Assembly: GCA_025454915.1 (NCBI GenBank)
Contig: JALONN010000001.1
Span: forward strand, 248,001 to 312,000
Length of the DNA stretch: 64,000 nucleotides
Source: Raineya sp.
GTDB lineage: Bacteria; Bacteroidota; Bacteroidia; Cytophagales; Thermonemataceae
Direction of reading: 5' to 3'
Position numbers and translations under genes: made by a program. The notes under the pieces are model-generated. The model was not told the DNA's origin and did no database searches. It worked only from the letters and a program-made list of their open reading frames with translations. Position 1 is the first letter of the stretch. Each line of letters opens with the position of its first letter. This document shows positions 9,671 through 17,852 of the stretch, in pieces.

Positions 9671-10102
9671 CTAATTATTCATTTTTACTCCAAAAAGCTC
9701 TTCAAGATCTTTTTTTGCAATAAAGCTTTCATATTTGAAAAAAACTAATATCAATAGGTAAACTAAGAGAAAAAAGTGAAATTTTGTGAAAGCAAATCCT
9801 AGTATAACAATTAGAAATATGGGTATAAAAATAAGTACAAAAATATCAGGTTGCATGTTTATAGTTACCTTAGAGCCTTTTTTATGAGGTTCTATATAAC
9901 CTTCTACAATTGGGAGAAAATCGTTTCTATATGAAATACACCTTCTAATCTTAAATTTATTACTTTCTATTGACTTTGCATAATATCTAGAGCCTGGTTC
10001 AAGGATGGTTTGAACCTTCTCTACTACCTCTTTAGGAGATAAATCAGTATTATAATATACTCTATCTATTGGTAAAAAAAATATCAAAAAATCAAATAAC
10101 AT
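9671..10102 (-). CDS. Small membrane protein of unknown function
   Basis: 143 residues, not recognised. A soluble N-terminal part of about 85 residues (YYNTDLSPKEVVEKVQTIL, SRYYAKSIESNKFKIRR) is followed by two closely spaced hydrophobic segments (about residues 86-105 and 108-124) and a short basic tail. This layout resembles small two-helix membrane proteins with a cytoplasmic PH-like head, but I cannot assign a family. It is divergent from the tetR gene. Confidence 0.6.
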   Translation of the reverse strand: MLFDFLIFFLPIDRVYYNTDLSPKEVVEKVQTILEPGSRYYAKSIESNKFKIRRCISYRNDFLPIVEGYIEPHKKGSKVTINMQPDIFVLIFIPIFLIVILGFAFTKFHFFLLVYLLILVFFKYESFIAKKDLEELFGVKMNN

Positions 10103-10161
10103 GGTTGTTCAGCAGTTTGAATGATAAAACGAAAATTATAAAAAATATTATAAAAATAATT

Positions 10162-10175
10162 ATACCATTCGGTAT
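10162..10175. promoter_or_regulatory. TetR-type operator and promoter of the tetR gene
   Basis: Perfect inverted repeat ATACC-ATTC-GGTAT, followed by a Bacteroidota -7 element TATCTTTG at 10183-10190 only four bases before the ATG. The transcript may therefore be leaderless. The same ATACC-N4-GGTAT core recurs at 10819-10832 upstream of the next gene, which marks it as the likely binding site of the adjacent regulator. Confidence 0.7.
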
Positions 10176-10194
10176 TTTTTATTATCTTTGTAAC

Positions 10195-10800
10195 ATGAAA
10201 TCGAAAGCGGAACAGACAACAGAATTTATCATTGAAAAAGTAGCCCCTGTATTCAACAAAAAAGGCTATACTGCTACGAGTCTGTCTGATTTGGAAGAAG
10301 CCACAGGGCTTACCAAAGGAGCAATTTACGGAAATTTTGAGTCTAAAGAGGATTTGGCTGTCAAAGCTTTTCAATATAATTTTAAAAAAGTAAACCAATG
10401 GCTTTACGATTTTATGATTAAGGGGAAAAACCCAACAGAAAAACTATTTCTGATGACGGAATTTTACAGAAATTACTACGATTTTATGGTAGATTTTGGA
10501 GGTTGTCCAATTATCAATGTGACCATTGATGCCAAAAATATCAATCCTACACTCTATGCTTTAGGTTGTTACGAAGCTAAAAAAATGGAAGGGAAACTCA
10601 CTAAAATTATTCAGATGGGTATAGATAGCAAAGAATTTAGAGAAGACTTAAATGCTGAACAAACAGCTAAAGTGCTTTATACCATGATAGACGGAAGTAT
10701 TTTGATGGCTTTTTCGCATCTGGATAAAACATATTTAGATTCTATGATGGATTTTGTAGATAATTATATCAGAGAAAGAATTATTCAACCAGTTATATAA
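10195..10800 (+). CDS. TetR/AcrR family transcriptional regulator
   Basis: 201 residues from the ATG at 10195. This start is chosen over the longer frame because a promoter lies directly upstream and the TetR helix-turn-helix begins here. The HTH spans about residues 10-55, with the typical GYTATSLSDLEEATGLTKGA and the IYGNFESKEDLAVKAF recognition region. The C-terminal half is a helical ligand-binding domain (GCPIINVTIDAKNINPTL). It probably represses itself and the following thioesterase gene through the two ATACC-N4-GGTAT operators. The ligand is unknown; the thioesterase neighbour suggests an acyl or acyl-CoA compound. Confidence 0.92.
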   Translation: MKSKAEQTTEFIIEKVAPVFNKKGYTATSLSDLEEATGLTKGAIYGNFESKEDLAVKAFQYNFKKVNQWLYDFMIKGKNPTEKLFLMTEFYRNYYDFMVDFGGCPIINVTIDAKNINPTLYALGCYEAKKMEGKLTKIIQMGIDSKEFREDLNAEQTAKVLYTMIDGSILMAFSHLDKTYLDSMMDFVDNYIRERIIQPVI

Positions 10801-10814
10801 ATTTTTTTAGTCAA

Positions 10815-10836
10815 AAATATACCGTTTGGTATATTT
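10815..10836. promoter_or_regulatory. TetR-type operator overlapping the thioesterase promoter
   Basis: Perfect palindrome AAATATACC-GTTT-GGTATATTT. Its right arm contains the -7 element TATATTTG (10830-10837), so a bound repressor would block the promoter. It shares the ATACC-N4-GGTAT core with the site before tetR. Confidence 0.75.
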
Positions 10837-10859
10837 GTAAACCTTTAACTATCAATGTT

Positions 10860-11354
10860 ATGGAAAAAGTTTTGAAAAGTAAAACCAAAGTGAGATTTCA
10901 GGATTGTGATCCATTCAATCACCTGAATAACGGAAAATATTTAGACTATTTTATGAATGCAAGAGAAGACCAATTGCTAGAATATTATGGTCTGGATATT
11001 TATAAAATAGCCAAAGAAACCCAAAAAAGCTGGGTAGTAGTCAGCAATCAGATAGCCTATTTTAAGCCTGCCTTACTGATGGAAACAATTATTATAGAAT
11101 CTCAACTCATCAGTTTTACACCCAAAAGCATTCAGATAGAACTGAGAATGTTTAATGCTAAACAGACTGAACTAAAAGCAGTTAATTGGGTGAATTTTGT
11201 TCATTATGATTTAACTACACAAAAAGCTACTAATCATTCAGATGAGTTTATGAATTTGTTTGGAAGTGTATTGTTTCCTATTGAACATCAGAGTTTTGAG
11301 GAGAGAACAGCAAACATTCATAAAGCCTTATTTCAGACACTTCAACCAGCCTAA
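10860..11354 (+). CDS. Hotdog-fold acyl-CoA thioesterase
   Basis: 164 residues, a single hotdog domain of the 4HBT type. KVRFQDCDPFNHLNNGKYLD near residues 10-29 carries the Asp of the 4-hydroxybenzoyl-CoA thioesterase catalytic loop (xDxDxxxHxNN). It would hydrolyse an acyl-CoA thioester in the cytoplasm; the substrate cannot be told. It is 59 bases after tetR but has its own promoter with a TetR-type operator, so it is probably the regulator's target. A strong terminator follows. Confidence 0.88.
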   Translation: MEKVLKSKTKVRFQDCDPFNHLNNGKYLDYFMNAREDQLLEYYGLDIYKIAKETQKSWVVVSNQIAYFKPALLMETIIIESQLISFTPKSIQIELRMFNAKQTELKAVNWVNFVHYDLTTQKATNHSDEFMNLFGSVLFPIEHQSFEERTANIHKALFQTLQPA

Positions 11355-11360
11355 AAATTC

Positions 11361-11387
11361 AAAAACCCCACAAATAGTGGGGTTTTT
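11361..11387 (+). terminator. Terminator after the thioesterase gene
   Basis: AAAAACCCCAC, loop AAATA, GTGGGGTTTTT, just after the stop codon. Confidence 0.9.
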
Positions 11388-11453
11388 GGTTTAAAAAGTA
11401 ATCTTTATACAGTGAATGAAGTATGACATTAACATAGAAAATAATGATATGAC

Positions 11454-12011
11454 CTATTTTTCGATACCTGTATATTTTTTATAAATAGCTCTGTATCCGA
11501 AGTAACGGGCTATAGGAGCTATTGTATTTGTCAGCAAGTTTTGTAACCATATTGGGATATCTGCAAGATAAAATTTTCCCTCCAAATATTTCATGCTTAC
11601 TAATTCCTGAATAAATCCATAGCTGCCTTTTTTAGATTTTCCATCAGCAGCCAACCCTACTAAATTTTCAATAAAGTAATCAAAATCTAAAGCTGGAGTA
11701 ACAGTATAAAGATAGCTAATGGCAAAATCATCAACATGATAATGATTATGAGGTGTATTTTTAGGAATCGTTATTTTTTCACCTTCACTGAGTGTAAAAG
11801 TCTTGCCATCAAGCCAAAAAGTCATGGTTCCTGATAAAACCTCGAATGTTTCATCTTGGAATACATGAAAATGATTAGGCAATAATTTGCCTCTGCTGAT
11901 AACAATTGCTTTGATAGAAACCCTTTCACCATTACTGTCTTGAGCAGTTTCTAAAAACTCATAAGTATCACCAGATATAGGATTCCGAAGAATTTGTCCT
12001 TTTATAGGCAT
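11454..12011 (-). CDS. Cupin domain protein
   Basis: 185 residues. The cupin motifs are clear: PNHFHVFQDETFEVLSGTMT near residues 45-64 (HxH...E) and PKNTPHNHYHVDD near 83-95 (second metal-binding His). The remaining 90 residues are a helical tail with an aromatic segment (IPIWLQNLLTNTIAPIARY). The motifs imply a metal-binding small-molecule cupin, perhaps an isomerase or dioxygenase, but the substrate is unknown. It is divergent from the amidotransferase gene. Confidence 0.85.
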   Translation of the reverse strand: MPIKGQILRNPISGDTYEFLETAQDSNGERVSIKAIVISRGKLLPNHFHVFQDETFEVLSGTMTFWLDGKTFTLSEGEKITIPKNTPHNHYHVDDFAISYLYTVTPALDFDYFIENLVGLAADGKSKKGSYGFIQELVSMKYLEGKFYLADIPIWLQNLLTNTIAPIARYFGYRAIYKKYTGIEK

Positions 12012-12085
12012 AGCAATATTTTGTGATAATAAATTTATGTAATTTAATCATAAAAGAGATATTTTTACACCAAAAAGATTTAGTT

Positions 12086-12781
12086 ATGCGTATTCATTGT
12101 TTTCAGCATGTTTCTTTTGAGGGATTGGGATATATTGCAGATTGGGCAAAAGAAAATAATCATCAGATTTCTTATACTTATTTTTTTGAAAAGAACTTTC
12201 AAATACCCTCTATCGAAAATATAGATATTCTCATTGTTTTAGGAGGCTACATGAATGTAGATGAAGAAGAAAAATTCGAATGGCTAAAGCCTGAAAAAGA
12301 GTTTATTAAGAGAGCTATTGACGCCCAAAAAAAGGTAATGGGTATCTGTTTGGGTTCTCAACTGATTTCATCAGCTCTTGGGTGTAGAGTATATGCTAAT
12401 GAGAACAAAGAAATAGGTTTCTTTCCAGTTTCTTTTGCACAAGAAATCCTTCAAAATCAAATATTTAATCATTTAAAAAAAGAAATTCTGGTTTTTCAAT
12501 GGCATGGTGATACATTTGATATGCCTTCTCAGGCTGTAAGGATAGCTTCCAGTAATGTGTGCAAAGACCAAGGCTATATTATTGACAATCAGGTCTTAGC
12601 TTTGCAATTTCACTGGGAAATGAATGAAACAATACTGAAAGAAATGCTTATACATGATGGTAATGAGCTGGAAGAGAAAGGTATATGTATTCAGAGTAAA
12701 GAAAAAATAAAAGAAATGATGCCTGTTTTAGAGCAGAATAAACATGATTTTTTTCAATTATTAGATAAATTTTTTTTATGA
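12086..12781 (+). CDS. Class I glutamine amidotransferase-like protein (GMP synthase-like)
   Basis: 231 residues from the ATG at 12086, which begins the family sequence MRIHCFQHVSFEGLGYIADW; the longer frame adds 21 residues with no family match. The triad is visible: Cys in KVMGICLGSQLISSALG (GxCxG nucleophile elbow), His and Glu in LALQFHWEMNE. HGDTFDMPSQA is also typical. These stand-alone proteins often deaminate small molecules or gamma-glutamyl compounds; the substrate is not clear. The stop overlaps the start of the next small gene (ATGA), so they are translationally coupled. Confidence 0.88.
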   Translation: MRIHCFQHVSFEGLGYIADWAKENNHQISYTYFFEKNFQIPSIENIDILIVLGGYMNVDEEEKFEWLKPEKEFIKRAIDAQKKVMGICLGSQLISSALGCRVYANENKEIGFFPVSFAQEILQNQIFNHLKKEILVFQWHGDTFDMPSQAVRIASSNVCKDQGYIIDNQVLALQFHWEMNETILKEMLIHDGNELEEKGICIQSKEKIKEMMPVLEQNKHDFFQLLDKFFL

Positions 12782-13017
12782 ATTATAATGATATTGTGGG
12801 TACAATAGGTGTAGGACTTATTTTGATAGCTTACTTTCTTAATACTTTCTCATTGATTAAAAAAGATGGAAATCTGTTTTTCCTAATGAATATTTTTGGG
12901 GCTGGTTTAGCCTGTTATGCTTCTATTCTCATCAATTATATACCCTTCATTATTTTAGAAGGAGTATGGTGTTTTGTTTCTTGTTTGGGCTTACTGAAAA
13001 ATATAAAAAAGCAATAA
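12778..13017 (+). CDS. Small CBU_0592-like membrane protein
   Basis: 79 residues with three hydrophobic segments (about residues 6-24, 34-52 and 54-72). The order VGTIGVGLILIAYFLN, LNxxGAGLACYAS and IILEGVWCFVSCLGLLK resembles the CBU_0592 domain family of unknown function. It overlaps the preceding amidotransferase gene by four bases and is probably co-expressed with it. Confidence 0.7.
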   Translation: MNYNDIVGTIGVGLILIAYFLNTFSLIKKDGNLFFLMNIFGAGLACYASILINYIPFIILEGVWCFVSCLGLLKNIKKQ

Positions 13018-13208
13018 AAATTGTACTTTATACTGATTTTCTATAATTTTTTTTTAAAAATACTTATTTGTCCCCCTAGAGTCCACCTCTTTTAGTAGTT
13101 AGTCCATTGGATGTCTGCCTGTTTTTTTTGTATAGATTAGAAAAGTGGATGACATTTGTGCCATCAATTAATCATTGTACTTTTTAGATATTAAAAACAT
13201 AATTATTC

Positions 13209-14633
13209 ATGATGACAAATGCTCTAAAATCTATCGGTTACACTTTGTGCGTACTGACAACACTAGGTGCTTGTAAACTCACTCCCATTGAATCTGTAGT
13301 TGAAAACCCTATAGAAGAAAAAAAGCAATCTTTATCTTTAAGAGCAGTCAACGCTTTGGAATTTAATACAACAGGTATTCTTGCCGCCAATGCAGTGATT
13401 CCTATAGCAGATTTAAAAGCTACGGGTGGAAGTTTGACAGGCAACTCTATTTTAGTAGATAATATGCCTGAAATTATAGAATCAGAAGGCTGGCTCATGG
13501 CACCACCTCAAACTAATGGAAATAAACAAGCTGTAACAGGGGATACAGAATACTATACCTTTCATTATAATAAAACAGGGGTAGCAGGCTACTATGTACT
13601 TCTAGCCAGTAACCCTCAAAGAGACCAAGCAATTACTATCAATTCACAAGGGGTATTGCTTGCCAAAGATGATGTAGGTGTTTTTACATTTCCTAATACA
13701 GATTATGTCATAGAAAAAGAATCGTATGAAGTGGCTGATAGATTTATCAATAATAATTTTAATGTAAATACAGGAAATATTTCTATTCCTTTTTTAGGTA
13801 GTGGACAGTCCAACGCAAAAGTATTAGCATACAGAAAAGTAGGAAATGGAAATGGGATTGATGGACGTTTCAAGATGAAGATTACAGGACAAGCTTATAT
13901 TTATAGTGTATTTGTTATTCAAAAATCTGGAGAAACCATCGACAAAATGCTTCAAAGAGCTATTCAAATGGCTACAACAGACACAGGTTCTATGGCTGAT
14001 GTTGCAAAAAGAGCTAATGGTGAGTGGCTCGATAAATTTGGATATATTGTAGAAACATTTGTAGGCAATACCCCAACAGGGACACCTGCTGGTCGTTATG
14101 GTCGTGAGTGTGGTTTGTATCAAAAATCAGGCTGGTTAATTAATAATGATATTACCCTGCCTGCTACAAAAGGATTTTTAGGATTTTGTATGGTGAATGA
14201 CCGTAAAACAGTCAATTATCCTGAAGACCAAACAGCACCCAATACAGCCTTGACACCTGTTGATGCCCGTCGTTATCCAATTATCAAAGATTTTAGCAAT
14301 GCTACTCGTTCTTATGGCAACTATGGTCATTATTATGATGTTACACTCAAATTTATCAATACACAAGCCAGAACTAGAAATATGGCTCTTTCTTTTGCTT
14401 TCAATACTCCAGATGCTTCCAAACAAAATGCAAGATTTGTAGGACCTATGAAGGTAAAAGTAGGAACTAATAATGAAACAACTGTTCCTGTGATGGTTAG
14501 ATTAAACGAGCCTCGTAAAACTTTAGCAAATTTTACAGTAGGGGCTAATAATTCTCAAACAGTTAAAATTAGGTTTTATGTGCCAGGGCTTATAACAGCT
14601 GGTAATCAGTTGATTGTAGAAACACTAAACTAA
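13209..14633 (+). CDS. Secreted lipoprotein of unknown function
   Basis: 474 residues (473 if the second ATG at 13212 is used). A lipoprotein signal is clear: IGYTLCVLTTLGA followed by Cys. The mature part is beta-rich and low in Cys, with many Asn/Thr, and I recognise no domain. The 190 bases upstream hold a T-rich stretch and a CCCCCTAGAGTCC segment but no gene. It converges on the papain-like peptidase gene and shares a bidirectional terminator with it. Confidence 0.75.
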   Translation: MMTNALKSIGYTLCVLTTLGACKLTPIESVVENPIEEKKQSLSLRAVNALEFNTTGILAANAVIPIADLKATGGSLTGNSILVDNMPEIIESEGWLMAPPQTNGNKQAVTGDTEYYTFHYNKTGVAGYYVLLASNPQRDQAITINSQGVLLAKDDVGVFTFPNTDYVIEKESYEVADRFINNNFNVNTGNISIPFLGSGQSNAKVLAYRKVGNGNGIDGRFKMKITGQAYIYSVFVIQKSGETIDKMLQRAIQMATTDTGSMADVAKRANGEWLDKFGYIVETFVGNTPTGTPAGRYGRECGLYQKSGWLINNDITLPATKGFLGFCMVNDRKTVNYPEDQTAPNTALTPVDARRYPIIKDFSNATRSYGNYGHYYDVTLKFINTQARTRNMALSFAFNTPDASKQNARFVGPMKVKVGTNNETTVPVMVRLNEPRKTLANFTVGANNSQTVKIRFYVPGLITAGNQLIVETLN

Positions 14634-14638
14634 AAATA

Positions 14639-14670
14639 AAACCTCCAAAATAATTTAATTTTGGAGGTTT
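14639..14670. terminator. Bidirectional terminator
   Basis: AAACCTCCAAAAT and ATTTTGGAGGTTT form a perfect stem between two convergent genes. Confidence 0.85.
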
Positions 14671-14680
14671 CTCTCAAACT

Positions 14681-16045
14681 TTATTTCTTTTTAATGGCTA
14701 CTATAATAGGTAAAATAGAGCCTTTATCTGCTCTTGCAGTAAATTTTATTCCCGTAATTTCTTGAAAATTAATTTGTTGAGAAGGAATGAGCTTGCTACC
14801 CAATACTCTCTGAATTCTATCCATGAGTTTGCCCTCCAAGCCTGAGAGTTGCTCTAAAAGAGAGGGCAGGTGCAAGCGTTCTTTGCTGTACAACACACAA
14901 ATATAATCTGTAAGATGAGGATTGTCTATCTGAATGTAATGATTTTCGTCTGGCAGGGTGGTATTCATGTTTTGGTACAAAAGAGGGCTTTTTTGTTCAG
15001 AAGGAAAAATTAGATGGCTCTTATCTGTTAAATCTGTACTAAAGGCATATATGTAAATAGGCTCTGTATTAGAGAGATACATTTTAAAAAGTGTTCCTGC
15101 CTGATAGTTCTGAATAGTCTCATAGAATCCGTCTTTAAGCCTCAGAGGCATTTCTACACCCACAGAAAGATTAAGCTTTACTTCACCTGCAATTTGAGAA
15201 GCAGGCTCTTCAACTTCATACATTTCATAAGCTTCAAAACAAATTTCCTGAAAATATTGATAAGGCATCCAGATAAAACCTTTGTTTGCCCACAAAGTTC
15301 CCCAACTATTTACTACCTCAAAAGCCTGTAAATCATCGCTGTAGCCTACTATGGTAAGAGCATGTCCTCCTTCATCTTTCCAGTTTTCTTCCAACTCTTT
15401 TTCTTTAGGTTTCCAGATGCTGTCTTTAGCCTGAATAAATGATTTAAAAAAGCACTGTAAACCAATGACGACAGGTTTATTTTGAGCTAAACTTTTCTTT
15501 ACTGCCAGAACCTTTTCTTTGCTGTTTGCGAGAAAAAGCCTCCTGTATTCTCCAATTTTATAATTTTCCGCTTTTCTTCTCAAATCATCACCAATAGGTT
15601 GCCCACAAGGTTTTGAGAAACTACTAAAAGCCACTGTTCCATGCTGTTTCAAGGCTTCCAAAGCGATAATCAGACCTGCACCTTCTTGACAGTTTTTATC
15701 TGTGTATCCTTTTATATTTTCATAAACAAAATAAGGAGAACCCGCATTTACATCTATTTCTTTAGTGCCTTGCCATTTATTTTTTTGTGCAAGCATCATG
15801 GTTCGGGCATAGTAGGCACTTGTCCAAGCCACACAAGTTCCATATTCTCCCTGATTTTTGGGTGTAGGGCAGAATTTTTTGAGGCTATAATTTTTAGGTA
15901 ATTGAATATTGGAACCTCTTTGAGGAATTTGAGCTAGAAATACATGATTATAAGCACTGCTATCCAATTTACAACCCATTCGGGTCTGGCTAAATGTTTC
16001 TAAAAATAAAAATATAAAAGCTACAAAAAGAAGAATTTTCTTCAT
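14681..16045 (-). CDS. Secreted papain-like (C1) cysteine peptidase
   Basis: 454 residues. A signal peptide (MKKILLFVAFIFLFLETFSQ) precedes a C1 peptidase domain. NQGEYGTCVAWTSAYYARTM near residues 63-82 holds the catalytic Cys (the Trp of the usual CWAF is shifted to CVAW), EGGHALTIVGYSDD the His, and FEVVNSWGTLWANKGFIWMP the Asn. The C-terminal 150 residues (EPIYIYAFSTDLTDKSHLIF) resemble DUF4384-type beta domains attached to secreted proteins. It should act outside the cytoplasm. It is divergent from the gene at 16166. Confidence 0.85.
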   Translation of the reverse strand: MKKILLFVAFIFLFLETFSQTRMGCKLDSSAYNHVFLAQIPQRGSNIQLPKNYSLKKFCPTPKNQGEYGTCVAWTSAYYARTMMLAQKNKWQGTKEIDVNAGSPYFVYENIKGYTDKNCQEGAGLIIALEALKQHGTVAFSSFSKPCGQPIGDDLRRKAENYKIGEYRRLFLANSKEKVLAVKKSLAQNKPVVIGLQCFFKSFIQAKDSIWKPKEKELEENWKDEGGHALTIVGYSDDLQAFEVVNSWGTLWANKGFIWMPYQYFQEICFEAYEMYEVEEPASQIAGEVKLNLSVGVEMPLRLKDGFYETIQNYQAGTLFKMYLSNTEPIYIYAFSTDLTDKSHLIFPSEQKSPLLYQNMNTTLPDENHYIQIDNPHLTDYICVLYSKERLHLPSLLEQLSGLEGKLMDRIQRVLGSKLIPSQQINFQEITGIKFTARADKGSILPIIVAIKKK

Positions 16046-16165
16046 TAGAATAAAGTTTTGAGCAATATATCAAAAACTTGATAAAAAATTTTGAAATTTT
16101 TTTATGGAATTTTTGTGAACTCCTCATCCTGTAGAAAAAAGTTCATCACAAAAATATATACTCCT

Positions 16166-17467
16166 ATGAAAATCACTTGGAAAATTCCCGTAATTGGTAT
16201 CGCTGCTGCTGTTTCAATGTGGGCAGGTATTGAGTCAAGCAGATTATTAAAAGAAGACGGATTACATCATTCTACACAAGGCTGTGTATTTAGAACAACT
16301 ATGGGCGAAGAATCATCAGAAGGGCATTCAATTTATAAAACCCCAGAAAATGTTGAAAAATCAGTAAAAAAAGGTTTAGCATGGTTGATGAATGCTCAAC
16401 AAAATAATGGAGGCTGGGGAGCGGGCTTGCACAGCAGACAAGATGTTATAGATCCTCATGCTGTTTCCACTGACCCTGCAACAACTTCTATGGTGTTGAT
16501 GTCTATTTTAAGAAGTGGAAATACCTTTGAAAAAGGTGATTATAAAAATCAGGCTCTTAAAGCTTTGAATTATCTCTTGGAATGTGTAGAAAAATCATCT
16601 CCCAACGATTATAACATCACAACCCAAACAGGTACACAGATTCAAAGTAAATTAGGGCAGAATATAGATGTTTCTTTGACAGCTCAGGCTTTATCAAATT
16701 CTTTAGATTATCTGGATTATGATAAAAAGCTCAAAGAAAGAGTGAAGAAAAACTTGGATGTTTGTACAGAAAAAATACAAAAATCTCAAAATCAGGATGG
16801 TAGTGTCAGAGGTGCAGGTTGGGCAGGAGTATTACAATCGTCATTTGCTACCAATGCTTTAGAATCAGCTCAGAAAAAAGGGGCAAAAGTAGATGAAAAA
16901 GCACTTCAAAGAGCTCGTGACTATAACAAAGGCAACTTTAATACCAAAACAGGCGATGTAAATACAGAAATGGGAGCTGGTATCGTATTGTACTCTGTAT
17001 CAGGCTCTACACGTTCATCGGCGAAAGAAGCCAGAGAAGCAGAAGAAAAAATGGAAAAAGCTCGTAAAGAAGGAAAACTGGCAGCAAATGCTCCTGTTAC
17101 AACTGAAAACTTGAAAAAAGCAGGATTGGGTGATCAAGAAGCAGAACGTTATTCAAATGCTTATCAGGTATATAGCCAAGCCAAAGTAAAAGCTCAAGAT
17201 GACAGAGTAATGTCGGGTTTTGGTAACAATGGGGGAGAAGAGTTTTTAAGTTTCTTACAAACCGGAGAGTCTTTGATTATTGGTAAAGACAAAGAATGGA
17301 AAAAATGGTATAACAATATTTCTGGTCGTTTGCTTAATATTCAGGAAAATGATGGTAGCTGGAGAGGACACCACTGTATCACAAGCCCTGTTTTCTGTAC
17401 AGCTACTTGTTTACTTATTCTTTCAGTAGAAAATGATGTTCAGAAATTAGAAGAGTTAGGAAAATAA
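16166..17467 (+). CDS. Terpene-cyclase/prenyltransferase-like (alpha/alpha toroid) secreted or anchored protein
   Basis: 433 residues from the ATG at 16166; this start gives an N-terminal hydrophobic segment (KIPVIGIAAAVSMWAGI) that may be a membrane anchor or signal. Two squalene-cyclase-type repeats are seen: GLAWLMNAQQNNGGWGAG and, near the C-terminus, RLLNIQENDGSWRGHHCITSPVFCTATCLLIL. Between them lies a charged, Lys/Glu-rich insert (EAREAEEKMEKARKEGK). No DxDD or QxxDGSW-DxDD cyclase acid cluster is obvious, so activity on squalene is doubtful. The 3' end was copied downstream (see the repeat at 17429). Confidence 0.65.
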   Translation: MKITWKIPVIGIAAAVSMWAGIESSRLLKEDGLHHSTQGCVFRTTMGEESSEGHSIYKTPENVEKSVKKGLAWLMNAQQNNGGWGAGLHSRQDVIDPHAVSTDPATTSMVLMSILRSGNTFEKGDYKNQALKALNYLLECVEKSSPNDYNITTQTGTQIQSKLGQNIDVSLTAQALSNSLDYLDYDKKLKERVKKNLDVCTEKIQKSQNQDGSVRGAGWAGVLQSSFATNALESAQKKGAKVDEKALQRARDYNKGNFNTKTGDVNTEMGAGIVLYSVSGSTRSSAKEAREAEEKMEKARKEGKLAANAPVTTENLKKAGLGDQEAERYSNAYQVYSQAKVKAQDDRVMSGFGNNGGEEFLSFLQTGESLIIGKDKEWKKWYNNISGRLLNIQENDGSWRGHHCITSPVFCTATCLLILSVENDVQKLEELGK

Positions 17468-17699
17468 GGAAATTCTAGATAATAGTAGTGAGTACTTAAC
17501 TTAAAAATACACTGTTTAATTTACACATATATTTATTACAACTATGAAACCTTTGAACATTTAAGGTTGTCTAAAGAAAATGATGTTCAAAAATTACAAG
17601 AATTAGGAAAATAAAGAAGTTTTAGATAATAGTAATGAGTACTTAGAATACACTGTTTAATTACACATATATTTATTATAACTATGAAACTTTTGAACA
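17429..17699 (+). repeat. Diverged tandem duplication of a gene end and its downstream region
   Basis: Bases 17429-17560 and 17576-17699 are two diverged copies of the same 125-130 bases. The first copy contains the last codons of the upstream gene (ENDVQKLEELGK, stop); the second reads ENDVQKLQELGK, stop, but has no gene attached. Both continue with GAGTACTTA, ACACTGTTTAATT and ACACATATATTTATTA. The second copy is probably the last remnant of a duplicated gene copy that was deleted. It accounts for much of the 385-base gap before the next gene. Confidence 0.85.
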
Positions 17700-17731
17700 C
17701 TTGATAAAATTTTTTTATCAAGTGTTTTTTT
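17696..17731 (+). terminator. Terminator downstream of the duplicated gene end
   Basis: AACACTTGATA and TATCAAGTGTT form an 11-bp stem followed by a T-run. The rest of the gap up to 17852 is AT-rich with no further gene seen. Confidence 0.85.
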
Positions 17732-17852
17732 GAATAAATACTAAAATTTATATTCATATGATAGAAGCTAATTTTTTAAAAAAAAGTATATTTCTTCTTA
17801 AAACAAAAATGTAACTATTTTTCATATTATAAATCTCAAAATAATGTTTACA

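Noticed and set aside
10069..10194. N-terminal extension of the TetR protein
   Set aside because: It would read through the operator and promoter, and the helix-turn-helix begins right after the ATG at 10195.
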